This document shows positions 34,242-43,708 of a DNA stretch of 64,000 nt, piece after piece. The position numbers were made by a program, and so were the translations under genes. The stretch spans positions 1-64,000 of the forward strand of contig CAZWSL010000009.1 in assembly GCA_964636495.1 (NCBI GenBank). Direction: 5' to 3'. The first letter of the stretch is position 1. The number at the start of each line of letters is the position of its first letter. The stretch is from Desulfobacula sp964636495 (GTDB lineage: Bacteria > Desulfobacterota > Desulfobacteria > Desulfobacterales > Desulfobacteraceae). The notes under the pieces are model-generated. The model saw only the letters and a list, made by a program, of their open reading frames with translations, made no database searches and was not told where the DNA came from.

Positions 34242-36845
34242 ATGAAAGGGATTGATATGAAATTTGACAGATTCACTGTAAAATCACAGGAACTTATACA
34301 ATCTGCCCATGACACAGCACAAAAAAAAGGTAACCAGGCGATTGAACCCGTACATTTTTTGAAAGTCATGCTGGAAGATGAACAGGGAATAGTAATTTCC
34401 ATATTAAAAAAAATAGGTGTCCAGATTAATGAACTAAAAAAAAATACAAATCAGATTATTGAAAAACTGATCAAGGTATCAGGTGCAGGGGATGTCTACC
34501 TCTCCAGAGAAGGGAAAAAAATTCTTGATCAATCCTTCCTGGAAAGCTCAAAAATGCAGGATCAATATGTGAGTCTTGAACATATTTTTCTGACTCTTGT
34601 CTCAGTAAAAGATGAAGTGGCTGTTATTTTACAGAAAAACGGGGTAACCCGGGAGGCTGTTTTATCAGTTTTAAAAGATATTCGGGGAAACCAGAGTGTA
34701 ACTGATCAGAATCCTGAAGCAAAATACCAGGCTCTTGAAAAATTCGGCAGGGATCTGACTGCCCTTGCCAGGGAAGGAAAACTGGATCCTGTTATCGGCA
34801 GAGATGAAGAAATAAGACGGATAGTACAGGTTCTTTCGAGGAGACGGAAAAACAACCCCGTGTTAATAGGGGAACCTGGTGTAGGGAAAACTGCGATTGT
34901 AGAAGGTCTGGCACAGAGAATCATCGAGGGTGATGTCTCTGAAACATTGAAAAACAGACGGGTTGTAGCACTTGATATGGGAGCTCTCCTTGCAGGGGCA
35001 AAATTCAGAGGTGAATTTGAAGAGCGGCTTAAAGCTGTCTTAAAAGAGATTGAAGCAGCAGAGGGTGAAATAGTTCTTTTTATTGATGAACTGCACACTG
35101 TTGTCGGCGCTGGAGCGGCAGAAGGGTCAGTAGATGCATCCAATATGCTTAAGCCTGCCCTTGCCAGGGGTACGTTAAGATGTGTCGGGGCGACAACTCT
35201 AAATGAGTACCGAAAATATATTGAAAAAGATGCTGCCCTTGAAAGACGATTCCAGCAGGTACTTGCAGTAGAACCTACTGTGGAAGATACGGTTTCAATT
35301 TTAAGAGGATTAAAAGAAAAATATGAAGTACACCACGGCATAAGGATAAAGGATTCTGCTATTGTAGCTGCAGCAACCCTGTCTAACCGCTATATTGCTG
35401 ACAGATTCCTTCCTGATAAAGCTGTTGACCTGATTGATGAGTGTGCCTCCCGTCTCAGGATCGAAATTGACTCAATGCCGAGAGCCATTGATAAAATCCT
35501 GAGAAAAATAACACAGGCCCAGATTGAACGTCAGGCATTGCTCAAAGAGAAAGATAAATCTTCAAAAGAGCGTCTGAAAAAGCTTGAGATGGAAATTGCA
35601 GAGATGAAAGAGGAGGTTGATCCATTAGAACTGCGATGGGACAGTGAGAAACAATTGATCCATACCATCAGCAGTATAAGGGAAGATATTGATAATAATC
35701 AAACCCTTGCTCAACAGGCAGAACGTAAGGGAGATCTTGAAAAGGTTGCTCAGATCAGATATGGGACTCTGGAAAAACTGCACAGAGACCTGAAAGAGAA
35801 AAAACAGGAGCTTGATGACCTTCAGCAGGACAAAGGAATGTTAAAAGAAGATGTTGAGGATTCAGATGTTGCAGAAGTGGTTTCTTCCTGGACAGGCATT
35901 CCTGTATCAAAAATGCTCAAGGGTGAGCAGGAAAAACTGGTTCATATGGAAAAACATATGAAAAAAAGGGTAATAGGTCAGAAAAAAGCCATTGATGCTG
36001 TATCCCATGCAGTAAGGAGAGCAAGGTCAGGTCTTCAGCCGGAAGACCGCCCCATAGGCACCTTTATTTTCATGGGTCCTACAGGAGTCGGGAAAACAGA
36101 ACTTGCAAAATCCCTTGCCCGCTTCATGTTTGACAGCAAGGAGAATATCATCAGGGTGGATATGTCTGAATATATGGAAAAACACTCAGTTGCAAGGCTT
36201 ATTGGTGCTCCTCCAGGATATGTCGGATATGATGAAGGAGGATATTTAACTGAAGCTGTCAGACGACGTCCCTATTCAGTGATTCTGCTGGATGAAATCG
36301 AAAAAGCCCACAAAGATGTATTTAATGTTCTTCTGCAGGTTCTGGATGATGGAAGAATGACCGACGGTCATGGCAGAACTGTGGATTTTAAAAACTGCAT
36401 CATCATTATGACTTCCAATGTGGGATCTCGGTTTTTACAGAATGCAGAAGAGAACGCCACTTTGAACAGGACAGATATTCAAACTTCTGTTACAGCGGCT
36501 TTAAGAGAGGTATTCAGGCCTGAATTTTTAAACAGAATTGATGAGATCATTACTTTCCACACACTGACAATGGCGGATATCAAACAGATTGCAGCTATCC
36601 AGATCAGCAGACTGAATCAAAGATTAGAAACACGCCATCTGACTGTTCACCTTGATGAAAGAGCAATGGAACACCTTGCAGAGAGAGGATATGATCCCGC
36701 TTTTGGGGCCCGTCCTTTAAAACGTGTTATTCAGCAGGAGATTGAAAATCCTCTCTCCATGGCTATCCTTAAGGGAGAGTTTAATGCGTATGATATAATC
36801 AACTTCAGATATAATGCAGAGAGTAACAGCCTCCAGTTAAAATAA
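34242..36845 (+). CDS. clpB: ATP-dependent chaperone ClpB
   Basis: Hexameric AAA+ disaggregase that works with DnaK. Full length (867 residues): N-terminal Clp repeats, NBD1 with Walker A GEPGVGKTAIVEG near 215 and FIDELHTV, the coiled-coil middle domain around 405-530, NBD2 with GPTGVGKTELAKS near 610 and LLDEIEKAH, and the typical C-terminal GYDPAFGARPLKR. An upstream ATG codon pair (34242 and 34257) makes the start uncertain by five codons. Single gene. Confidence 0.97.
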   Translation: MKGIDMKFDRFTVKSQELIQSAHDTAQKKGNQAIEPVHFLKVMLEDEQGIVISILKKIGVQINELKKNTNQIIEKLIKVSGAGDVYLSREGKKILDQSFLESSKMQDQYVSLEHIFLTLVSVKDEVAVILQKNGVTREAVLSVLKDIRGNQSVTDQNPEAKYQALEKFGRDLTALAREGKLDPVIGRDEEIRRIVQVLSRRRKNNPVLIGEPGVGKTAIVEGLAQRIIEGDVSETLKNRRVVALDMGALLAGAKFRGEFEERLKAVLKEIEAAEGEIVLFIDELHTVVGAGAAEGSVDASNMLKPALARGTLRCVGATTLNEYRKYIEKDAALERRFQQVLAVEPTVEDTVSILRGLKEKYEVHHGIRIKDSAIVAAATLSNRYIADRFLPDKAVDLIDECASRLRIEIDSMPRAIDKILRKITQAQIERQALLKEKDKSSKERLKKLEMEIAEMKEEVDPLELRWDSEKQLIHTISSIREDIDNNQTLAQQAERKGDLEKVAQIRYGTLEKLHRDLKEKKQELDDLQQDKGMLKEDVEDSDVAEVVSSWTGIPVSKMLKGEQEKLVHMEKHMKKRVIGQKKAIDAVSHAVRRARSGLQPEDRPIGTFIFMGPTGVGKTELAKSLARFMFDSKENIIRVDMSEYMEKHSVARLIGAPPGYVGYDEGGYLTEAVRRRPYSVILLDEIEKAHKDVFNVLLQVLDDGRMTDGHGRTVDFKNCIIIMTSNVGSRFLQNAEENATLNRTDIQTSVTAALREVFRPEFLNRIDEIITFHTLTMADIKQIAAIQISRLNQRLETRHLTVHLDERAMEHLAERGYDPAFGARPLKRVIQQEIENPLSMAILKGEFNAYDIINFRYNAESNSLQLK

Positions 36846-36918
36846 TCCTGTAATTGCCGTCTCAATTCTGACCAGGGAAAATAAAACATTCAATAAAATC
36901 AATATGCAGGAACAGTTG

Positions 36919-38307
36919 TTAAAACTGGTCAATATATTGTTTTACATCCTTATTCTGCCCAAGGAATCTGTAGAGAGTCGCCCGCCCGACTCCCAGCAGT
37001 CGTGCTGCCTTGGATTTATTACCACCTGTTTTTTCAATGGCCGCCTTTACAGATTCAACTGACAGCTTTTCCCTGGCTGGAATCATATTTTTCATATAAT
37101 CAGAATCATCATTTTGTGAAGTGAAATCCCTGCCCTTTGTTATTTCAACAGGGAGATCCGCGGGCAGTATTTTCTGGCCACGGGACCGGACGATTGAAAA
37201 CTGGATTACATTTTTAAGTTCTCTTACATTACCTGGCCAGTGATAATCAAGCATGATGCCAAGAGATTCACTGGAAAGCTGGGGAACAGCATTCGGGCTG
37301 TCCGATTCAGCTTCTTTTAAGAAGTAGGCAGCTAAAAGAGGGATATCACTTTTACGATGTCGAAGAGGCGGCAGGTGTATTGGAATCACATTCAGCCTGT
37401 AATAGAGGTCTTCTCTGAATCTGCCTTTATCAACTTCCTCTTTTAAATTTTTATTGGTTGCACTGATAATCCTGACATCCACAGACACCTTTTTTTCACC
37501 GCCGACTTTTTCAAAAGTGCCTTCCTGCAGAAATCTCAACAGCTTTACCTGGGTTTTCAAGGGAAGCTCAGCTACTTCATCCAGAAAAAGAGTCCCTTTG
37601 TGAGCGAGCTCAAATCTTCCTTTTCTCTCTTTCACAGCACCGGAAAAAGCACCTTTTACATGCCCGAACAATTCACTTTCCACGATACCTTCAGGAATGG
37701 CACCGCAGTTTACCGGAACAAAAGCCCCATTGCCATAAGAGCTTATATCATGAATGGCAGAAGCGACTCTCTCTTTTCCAGTACCCGTATCACCGGTAAT
37801 AGTGACCGGGTAATTATAGAGTGCAACATCTCGAATCTGACGGAAAATATCCTGCATGGCTTTGTCTTTTCCAATAATGCCTGCAAAACTGGAAAGATTT
37901 TCAGCCTTCAGGGAAAGATTAAAGGTTTCTGTCACATCTTTAAATGAAGCAATCACACCTTTAAAGACATTATCCTTTCCCGTAACGGCAGAAAGGGTCA
38001 TCTCGAGCTGTCTGTCCAGACCGTCTTTTGTTACTATATTAACCGGATATTCTTTTGTTCCAGAAGAGAGATCCATTGTATTATCATCACAAAAAGAGCA
38101 TTTCTGCCCGCAGAAAGGTGTCTGAAAAACCATGTGACAATCTTTCCCAATAACCTCTTCTTTTAAATATCCTGTAATTTTCTGAGCTTCTTTGTTAAAT
38201 ACAGTGATGATTCTGCCTGGTGTGTGTGCAATTATACCAAGCTTCAGATTATCAAGCACAAGCCTGAGGTTTTCCTCCCCAAACACAGACTGTGATACAT
38301 CATTCAT
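36919..38307 (-). CDS. sigma-54 dependent transcriptional activator with Cys-rich PAS sensor
   Basis: A 462-residue regulator: N-terminal PAS domain (about 10-130), AAA+ sigma-54 interaction domain and C-terminal Fis-type helix-turn-helix (GGNKSKAARLLGVGRATLYR). Walker A is GDTGTGKE, the sigma-54 contact loop is GAFSGA, and Walker B is TLFLDEVAEL. The PAS contains Cys57, Cys66, Cys70 and Cys73, the C-x3-C-x2-C type seen in redox-responding members. It lies downstream of the reverse-rubrerythrin operon and probably activates it or a distant target. No sensor kinase is needed for this class. Confidence 0.93.
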   Translation of the reverse strand: MNDVSQSVFGEENLRLVLDNLKLGIIAHTPGRIITVFNKEAQKITGYLKEEVIGKDCHMVFQTPFCGQKCSFCDDNTMDLSSGTKEYPVNIVTKDGLDRQLEMTLSAVTGKDNVFKGVIASFKDVTETFNLSLKAENLSSFAGIIGKDKAMQDIFRQIRDVALYNYPVTITGDTGTGKERVASAIHDISSYGNGAFVPVNCGAIPEGIVESELFGHVKGAFSGAVKERKGRFELAHKGTLFLDEVAELPLKTQVKLLRFLQEGTFEKVGGEKKVSVDVRIISATNKNLKEEVDKGRFREDLYYRLNVIPIHLPPLRHRKSDIPLLAAYFLKEAESDSPNAVPQLSSESLGIMLDYHWPGNVRELKNVIQFSIVRSRGQKILPADLPVEITKGRDFTSQNDDSDYMKNMIPAREKLSVESVKAAIEKTGGNKSKAARLLGVGRATLYRFLGQNKDVKQYIDQF

Positions 38308-38493
38308 GATATTAATAACCCTTTAATTCTTTAAAATTATTCTGCTTTTTAATTCCAACTGCAGCAGACAAACAAATGACACATATATGTCTCAAAAGCA
38401 ATATTTTTTTTAAAAAAACCAGATATAAATTCACTGCCATATGACTGATTGAAATGGTATTTAGGAAGAGAAGGGGAGTATAGATTAGATCAG

Positions 38494-38533
38494 CTGTAAC
38501 CTGAAGATCATATAACATTTCTTCAGGTTACAG
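38494..38533. terminator. large hairpin between the redox operon and its regulator
   Basis: Perfect 13-bp arms CTGTAACCTGAAG (38494-38506) and CTTCAGGTTACAG (38521-38533) around a 14-base loop lie just after the zinc-ribbon gene in the minus-strand direction. Likely a terminator or 3' boundary; no clear U-run. Confidence 0.5.
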
Positions 38534-38565
38534 GCTGGTTTGCTTGGAGTGGATGTTTATGTTTA

Positions 38566-38727
38566 TTAAGCTGTTTCCAGTGCTTCACCACAATTTGTAC
38601 ATTTGTGGACTTTTTCTGCTTCATCGCTAAAGATTTCATTGACAGTGCCGCATGAAGAGCACTTGATATCAATAGTACCTAAACTCTTGTTTAATTCATT
38701 TCCAGGACATCTTTGTGCTTCTGACAT
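38566..38727 (-). CDS. small zinc-ribbon/rubredoxin-like protein
   Basis: A 53-residue gene. From the ATG at 38727, preceded by AAGGAGG, translation gives a small protein with paired CxxC knuckles, CSSCGT at about 23-26 and CTNCGE at about 43-46, plus an early CPG. The spacing fits a zinc ribbon or rubredoxin-like metal site. It follows the ferredoxin gene in the reverse-rubrerythrin operon, so a role in electron transfer or metal handling there is likely but unproved. Confidence 0.82.
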   Translation of the reverse strand: MSEAQRCPGNELNKSLGTIDIKCSSCGTVNEIFSDEAEKVHKCTNCGEALETA

Positions 38728-38832
38728 GTTTTTACCTCCTTCTTTATGTTTAAATTATATCTGAAAAATATTTTAAGATTGATAATCTGGCCTGTTTCAT
38801 TATGAAAAGTTATTTGAAATTACCTTTCTGAA

Positions 38833-39030
38833 TCACTCCCAGAAGATGCAGTTTTTAGGACAATTTTTTATGGCTTCATGAATCTCTTCATCAGAATAGT
38901 CATCAAGCAAAAGTGTTTCAACAAAATCTGCATCATTGATCTGGAATGCATGTGGCGCAATTTCTATACAGATCTCGCAAAGAATACAGCATCCCAGATC
39001 AACAACAGGAGCTTTCAAGGGTATTTTCAA
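38833..39030 (-). CDS. monocluster 4Fe-4S ferredoxin
   Basis: A 65-residue ferredoxin. The cluster ligands are Cys15, Cys18, Cys21 (CILCEIC) and Cys57 in CPKNC; the fourth Cys of bicluster ferredoxins is Ala25. It lies 6 bp after the reverse rubrerythrin gene and is a likely electron donor for it. Together with the ferredoxin at 4729-4920 it shows that rubrerythrins in this organism tend to pair with small ferredoxins. Confidence 0.88.
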   Translation of the reverse strand: MKIPLKAPVVDLGCCILCEICIEIAPHAFQINDADFVETLLLDDYSDEEIHEAIKNCPKNCIFWE

Positions 39031-39036
39031 TCCCTA

Positions 39037-39579
39037 TTATTTAAAAAACCGATTTAAAAGACCTTCAAATGCACGACCATGACGCTCCTCATCTTTGCAC
39101 ATTTCATGTACGGTGTCATGGATGGCATCATAACCCAGTTCTTTTGCCCTCACTGCAATCTGTTTTTTACCTGCGCAGGCACCATTTTCTGCAAGGACTC
39201 TGGCTTCCAGGTTTGCTTTTGTATCAGCTTCAACTACTTCACCAAGCAGTTCTGCAAATTTTGATGCATGCTCTGCCTCTTCCCAGGCAATTCTTTTATA
39301 CGCTTCTGCCACTTCAGGATATCCTTCGCGGTCTGCCTGACGGCTCATGGCAATATACATACCAACTTCTGTACACTCACCTGCAAAATTCTCCCTTAAT
39401 CCCTGGAGCACTTCAGCATCAACATCTTTAGCAACTCCAATAGTGTGGCTGTCAGCCCAGACAAGCTCACCCTGCTGCTCGTTAAATTTCTCCTGTCCTG
39501 CTCCGCACTGGGGACATTTTTCCGGGGCATCATCACCATTGTGTGCGTAACCGCATACTGAACAAACATAAGTTTTCAT
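39037..39579 (-). CDS. reverse rubrerythrin (N-terminal rubredoxin, C-terminal di-iron domain)
   Basis: A 180-residue protein with the domains in the order opposite to classical rubrerythrin. Rubredoxin-like knuckles CSVCGY and CPQCG are at 6-25, followed by a ferritin-like di-iron domain with ENFAGECTEVGMY, WEEAEHASKFAE and CKDEERHGRAFEG. This is the NADH-peroxidase/reverse-rubrerythrin type of anaerobes. AAAGGAGAG precedes the ATG. In an operon with the upstream small GTG-start protein, ferredoxin and zinc ribbon. Confidence 0.93.
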   Translation of the reverse strand: MKTYVCSVCGYAHNGDDAPEKCPQCGAGQEKFNEQQGELVWADSHTIGVAKDVDAEVLQGLRENFAGECTEVGMYIAMSRQADREGYPEVAEAYKRIAWEEAEHASKFAELLGEVVEADTKANLEARVLAENGACAGKKQIAVRAKELGYDAIHDTVHEMCKDEERHGRAFEGLLNRFFK

Positions 39580-39609
39580 AGTTTCTCTCCTTTTTAAATG
39601 ATTCTAAAA

Positions 39610-39843
39610 TTATTTTTTCCACCAGCCTTTAAGTATATGTGCCTGCTTCTCTTTCTGGGCGATATCAAGAAGCTTATATCCTGAATCAAGTAAAATTCCA
39701 TACAGAATTCCACATCCAGGATCCTCTCTCTGCTCATATCCCTTCTGCGCAAGTTTTATCATTTCCCGGGCAATAGAAATAGTCTGAGCAATATTGATAT
39801 CGCACTCTTTTTTAAGCATTGTTTCTGTTAAAACCTTTTTCAC
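39610..39843 (-). CDS. small conserved helical protein of the redox operon
   Basis: A 77-residue protein beginning at GTG (39843) with AAGGAG eight bases upstream. The body is helical, with SIAREMIKLAQKGYEQREDPGCGILYGILLDSGYKLLDIAQKEK and no signal peptide; a DPGCG segment holds the single Cys. I do not know its function. Its stop lies 30 bp before the reverse-rubrerythrin ATG, so it is part of that operon. Confidence 0.7.
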   Translation of the reverse strand: MKKVLTETMLKKECDINIAQTISIAREMIKLAQKGYEQREDPGCGILYGILLDSGYKLLDIAQKEKQAHILKGWWKK

Positions 39844-39885
39844 ACATACTCCTTATCTGGCTTTTCTGATCTCTCTTTGTTTCCA

Positions 39886-39902
39886 TTCAATAAACATGCC
39901 AA
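39886..39902 (-). promoter_or_regulatory. possible sigma-54 (-24/-12) promoter of the redox operon
   Basis: On the minus strand TTGGCATGTTTATTGAA resembles the TTGGCACG-N4-TTGCT consensus, with GG and GA separated by 10 bases (consensus GC). It lies about 43 bp before the GTG start at 39843. The adjacent sigma-54 activator supports it, but the -12 GC is not intact. Confidence 0.35.
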
Positions 39903-40070
39903 AACAAGAGAAACCAACTGAAATTATAAAACAGCAGGTGAGTTTTTATTTTATGATGCAACTGTCCGGCCGTGAATCATACGCTTTCATTTGTGAATCA
40001 CCAGGTCAAAGAAGAAAGGGCTGGATGCGGGTTGAACCCCTGCTGAATTATTGACTGTAATTATATTACC

Positions 40071-40742
40071 CTATATTTTACAAGCCATCTCTTCCAGTGT
40101 TGTCTGTAAAAAATTCCATCCTGTAAACATATTAATCTTCTGCCTGTCTGAAATAAGATGCTGTGCAACTCTATTATGTTTGAAAAAATCAGCATTTATA
40201 AGAGCTCGCATGGCATATGCTTTTTTCACATGATCAACAGACTGCAGATGCTGCAGCAACAGTTTTTCTGTTATCTGATCAAGGAGATCACGGTTACCTT
40301 TAAGGCAGGTGCCAACGCCCCATATTACCCCCCTCTGAAGCATCTCATGCTCAATAAAATTACCTCCTGGCTGAAGATATGAAAAAAGAATGGACTGAAA
40401 CTCCATGGCGAGTTTCGGGCTGCATCTGAGGATTTCTCCCATGGCTTCAGGAGAACCCCAGCCTATTCCTCCTGATTCATCATTCAGGTTCCACATAATT
40501 CTGCGAAGAATGACTCTTGCCTGCTCCATATTCCTGTGACCGACTCTTGCACCAAGGAGACCCATTGCTTTAATACTGCGAAATTTTATCAGCTCATCCT
40601 TATGATAAAAATGAGAGAACAGATGATTCACAAGCTGTTTATCAGGGATCTGTTCCAGTTTTTTCATAGCAGCATATTCAATATCCATAGTGAGTATATC
40701 CCCCACTTTTTTCCTTGTTCTTCTACCGTATGATTTTTCCAT
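40071..40742 (-). CDS. DVU0298-like HEAT-repeat protein
   Basis: A 223-residue soluble helical protein, with MGLLGARVGHRNMEQARVILRRIMWNLNDESGGIGWGSPEAMGEIL in its middle. The two-helix repeats and the GWGSPEAMGE signature resemble the DVU0298 family of HEAT-like proteins in sulfate reducers; assignment is from pattern memory. It starts well (GGTG near -8). Function unknown; it may serve as a scaffold. Confidence 0.7.
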   Translation of the reverse strand: MEKSYGRRTRKKVGDILTMDIEYAAMKKLEQIPDKQLVNHLFSHFYHKDELIKFRSIKAMGLLGARVGHRNMEQARVILRRIMWNLNDESGGIGWGSPEAMGEILRCSPKLAMEFQSILFSYLQPGGNFIEHEMLQRGVIWGVGTCLKGNRDLLDQITEKLLLQHLQSVDHVKKAYAMRALINADFFKHNRVAQHLISDRQKINMFTGWNFLQTTLEEMACKI

Positions 40743-41121
40743 ACACCACCTCTTTATTTATGAATCACTTTGTGATCCGCTCTTTCAAGCGTTTTTACTA
40801 TACCGGCAAATTAAACAACTCAATCCAGAACCATACACCCAGCTACAGAAAACAGATACATCATTATATCAACCGGTATGAACTTGAGCTTATAATGTAT
40901 AAAATATTTTTGAGCACAAAGTATGCCAGAAAAAAAGAGTGCGCATCTGCTATTTTGTATAAATAACCGACAAATGAGGCAGTTTATGTCTCATTACATG
41001 AAACACTTTTGTAACATTTGAAAGGGATGACTATCTGTAAAAATAAAATGGTTTCTTTTTTTCTATAAAAACTATACAAAAGATTTTTATTAACCCATGA
41101 GGATAAAAACAGCTGAAACCC
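40743..41121. other. intergenic region with no recognised gene
   Basis: AT-rich divergent region between the DVU0298-like gene (minus) and the transglutaminase-like gene (plus). Short plus-strand frames in it lack ribosome binding sites and family resemblance. The 5' signals of both genes presumably lie here. Confidence 0.6.
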
Positions 41122-41793
41122 GTGAAAAAATATCTTAAACCGACATATTACATAGACAGTGATCACCCGGAGATAATTGAATTTGCCGCCAGAAGTGTTA
41201 ACAAAAAACAGACAGACAGGGAAAAAGCAGTCAGCCTCTATTATGCAGTCAGAGATAGGATAAGATACAACCCATACAGCATAAAGCCTGAAAAAGAGAG
41301 TATGAAGGCCAGCAGTGTTCTGAAAAAAGGAGATGGATATTGTGTAGCTAAGGCAGTGCTTCTTGCTGCCTGTGCCAGAAGTGAAAAAATTCCTGCAAGG
41401 CTTGGCTTTGCTGATGTGAAAAACCATCTTAACACAGAAAAACTCCACAGATTAATGGGAACAGACCTTTTTGTCTACCACGGTTTTACAGAACTGCTGC
41501 TGAATCATGTCTGGGTAAAGGCAACTCCGGCATTCAACCTGGAACTGTGCAACAACTTCCATGTAAAACCGCTTGAATTTAACGGGGCAGAAGATTCTAT
41601 TTTCCACCAGTTTGACAGACTTGGAAACAGACACATGGAGTATGTAAAAGAGCATGGAAGCTTTGCAGATTTACCATGGGATATTATTCTTGAACGCTTT
41701 AAAAAAGCATATCCTGAATACTTTAAAAACATTGAGAGACATTCAGGTAATTTTGCAAAAGAAGCTTCAAGAGAAAATCAACGTCACCAGTAA
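41122..41793 (+). CDS. transglutaminase-like cysteine protease-fold protein
   Basis: A 223-residue cytoplasmic-type protein of the transglutaminase-like superfamily. Starts at GTG. Cys74 in GDGYCVAKA and His129 in LLNHVWVKATPAFN are the likely catalytic Cys/His; the third residue is less clear, as the usual Asp position reads ATPAFN. No signal peptide. Function of these small bacterial members is mostly unknown; protease or deamidase-type activity is possible. Confidence 0.85.
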   Translation: MKKYLKPTYYIDSDHPEIIEFAARSVNKKQTDREKAVSLYYAVRDRIRYNPYSIKPEKESMKASSVLKKGDGYCVAKAVLLAACARSEKIPARLGFADVKNHLNTEKLHRLMGTDLFVYHGFTELLLNHVWVKATPAFNLELCNNFHVKPLEFNGAEDSIFHQFDRLGNRHMEYVKEHGSFADLPWDIILERFKKAYPEYFKNIERHSGNFAKEASRENQRHQ

Positions 41794-42368
41794 GAATCAT
41801 TATTTTAAATCGCTATTGATTTTCCGGAATACGCTTCTCCGTAAAACAGGCATCTTCCTATTTACAGCCTGAAACCTTTGCATATCCCCCTCTTTTGCCT
41901 AATGGCCACGGGATATGAAATGATAATCCTCAAAATACTCAATCTATTCCTCCGGTTATAATTTCCATCTTCCTTGCACGATAACAAAATTGAGCATGGT
42001 GCAGAGATCTCAGCCTGTTATAAAACAGCCGTTTTTCCATTTCTGCTCTGGCAAATCAATCAGATCAGCCCATGCAGATACGGCAACATTAAAATCGAGT
42101 GTGTGTGATGGATTGTCTTCGTTAATACCCTTTTTGATATACATTAATTGCTTACCATGTTTACATTTGATGTCAATCATAGAATATTTATTTATAGCTT
42201 ATTCATCCTCGAATCATTTAAAATCTTTTTATTACAGATAGTTACAATCATTCCTTCAAGCTGGCATTATTTGTGCCATAATAAATAGATAACAATCAAA
42301 TCATTATATAGTGGCAATTTACAATTAACGCTATCGACAAACATTAATTTTTTTAAAAGGAGGAGAGT
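41794..42368. other. intergenic region
   Basis: 575 bp with no clear gene. A minus-strand frame at 42010-42180 encodes a 56-residue peptide (MIDIKCKHGKQL at its start, VAVSAWADLIDLPEQ later) with no ribosome binding site; it could be a remnant of a larger gene. The strong AAAGGAGGAGAG site for the next gene lies at its right end. Confidence 0.5.
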
Positions 42369-43535
42369 ATGGGAGTCAATACATTTATCATATCATTATT
42401 TATTTTTCTTTTCTGTGTCAGCAGTGGCAATTGTTTTCAAACCGCAGAGGCAAGCCCGGACAGCCTCAGGTATTTTTCACGCAATTACACTGAAGCAAGA
42501 AGCAGGTTTTTAGATGCCGCCACTGCAGCCGGAGCCGTCAATAAAAGTTTTAAGAATCCTCATCCCGGTCCTGAAGGCGAAGCATTGTATACAGATGTGG
42601 CGCTGATCGGGCCGGAGAATGCCGAGAATATCATCATCCTTGGATCCGGCACCCATGGGGTGGAAGGGTTTGCAGGTTCAGCCATTCAGACAGGCCTGTT
42701 ATCGGAAGGTGTTGTTTCAGGCAGCATGCCAAAGTCAAGAATAATCATGGTCCATGCTGTAAATCCCTATGGTTTTGCTCATCTCAGGCGATGGAATGAA
42801 GACAACGTTGATATAAACCGGAATTTTACAGACTATTCCAAACCATACCCGATCAATCCAGGGTATGAGAAACTTGCAGAAGCCATATCGCCGGATTCAA
42901 TTTCATTATGGTCAAATATCAAATCGATCTTCAGACTTTACCGATATCGCATGACAGAAGGTGGAGCAGCCTTGAAACAGGCCATAACTGCCGGTCAGTA
43001 TACAGATGCCAATGGATTATTTTACAGCGGCCGGAAAGAGACATGGTCCAACACTATTGTCAGAAAAATAATCACCCGGTATGTGTCCCAGGCAAGTCAG
43101 GTCGTATATATAGACTTCCACACAGGCCTCGGCGAATTTGGTAAAGCTCATATAATCATACATCAAGATAAAAATTCATCAGCCTATAAACGAGCAGTCG
43201 GTTTCTGGGGTGACCTGGTCCAGACAACCCACAGTAAAAAAGCAGATTGTGCCAACCTGAAGACCAATCTTAAACGTGCTGTTTATGAAATGCTGCCCTC
43301 TGCAGATGTCACAGCTGTGACGCTTGAGTTCGGGACTTTATCTGCATTCAAGGTACTCTGGGCTTTACGGACTGAAAACTGGCTTTATCATCACGGCGGA
43401 TTGAATCATTCAGACGCTGAAAAGATAAAAACAGATTTATTACGCGCATTTTATCCAGACGATGATGACTGGAGACATCAGATATGGATTCAGGGAAAGC
43501 AGGCAGTGAGGAGAGTATTACACCCATCACCTTGA
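42369..43535 (+). CDS. DUF2817 family M14-like metallopeptidase with signal peptide
   Basis: A 388-residue exported protein. Residues 1-27 form a signal peptide. Family motifs are LGSGTHGVEGFAGSAIQTG near 92 (the zinc His/Glu), NPYGFAHLRRWNEDNVDINRNF near 130 and DFHTGLGEFG near 250. These belong to the DUF2817/M14 zinc carboxypeptidase-like clan. AAAGGAGGAGAG precedes the ATG. Probably acts in the periplasm or on the surface. Confidence 0.9.
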   Translation: MGVNTFIISLFIFLFCVSSGNCFQTAEASPDSLRYFSRNYTEARSRFLDAATAAGAVNKSFKNPHPGPEGEALYTDVALIGPENAENIIILGSGTHGVEGFAGSAIQTGLLSEGVVSGSMPKSRIIMVHAVNPYGFAHLRRWNEDNVDINRNFTDYSKPYPINPGYEKLAEAISPDSISLWSNIKSIFRLYRYRMTEGGAALKQAITAGQYTDANGLFYSGRKETWSNTIVRKIITRYVSQASQVVYIDFHTGLGEFGKAHIIIHQDKNSSAYKRAVGFWGDLVQTTHSKKADCANLKTNLKRAVYEMLPSADVTAVTLEFGTLSAFKVLWALRTENWLYHHGGLNHSDAEKIKTDLLRAFYPDDDDWRHQIWIQGKQAVRRVLHPSP

Positions 43536-43708
43536 AAAGAGTCAAAAAAGGAGGTTTATGCGCTATATTTGGACTGGGAATGTGTGTTTTAGGTTTTAAA
43601 GGCATAGAATATAAAATTGACGATTGCCATCCTGGGGGCACTGAACATTTTATGAGCGAAGGAGGAGAATATATTCTGGAGTTTCTGGTGCAATTTCTGG
43701 AAGGATAG
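43523..43708 (+). CDS. small uncharacterised ORF after the DUF2817 gene
   Basis: A TTG-start frame overlapping the DUF2817 gene end by 13 bases, with GLCAIFGLGMCVLGFKGIEY and GTEHFMSEGGEYILEFL as its main features. It has no recognised family; the ORF could be read from 43484. May be a degraded gene, since the following 450 bp show decayed sequence. Confidence 0.25.
   Translation, partial: PITLKRVKKGGLCAIFGLGMCVLGFKGIEYKIDDCHPGGTEHFMSEGGEYILEFLVQFLEG

Noticed and set aside
38833..39030. Degenerate ferredoxin because the fourth motif Cys is Ala
   Set aside because: Monocluster ferredoxins use CxxCxxC plus the late CP cysteine; all four ligands are present.
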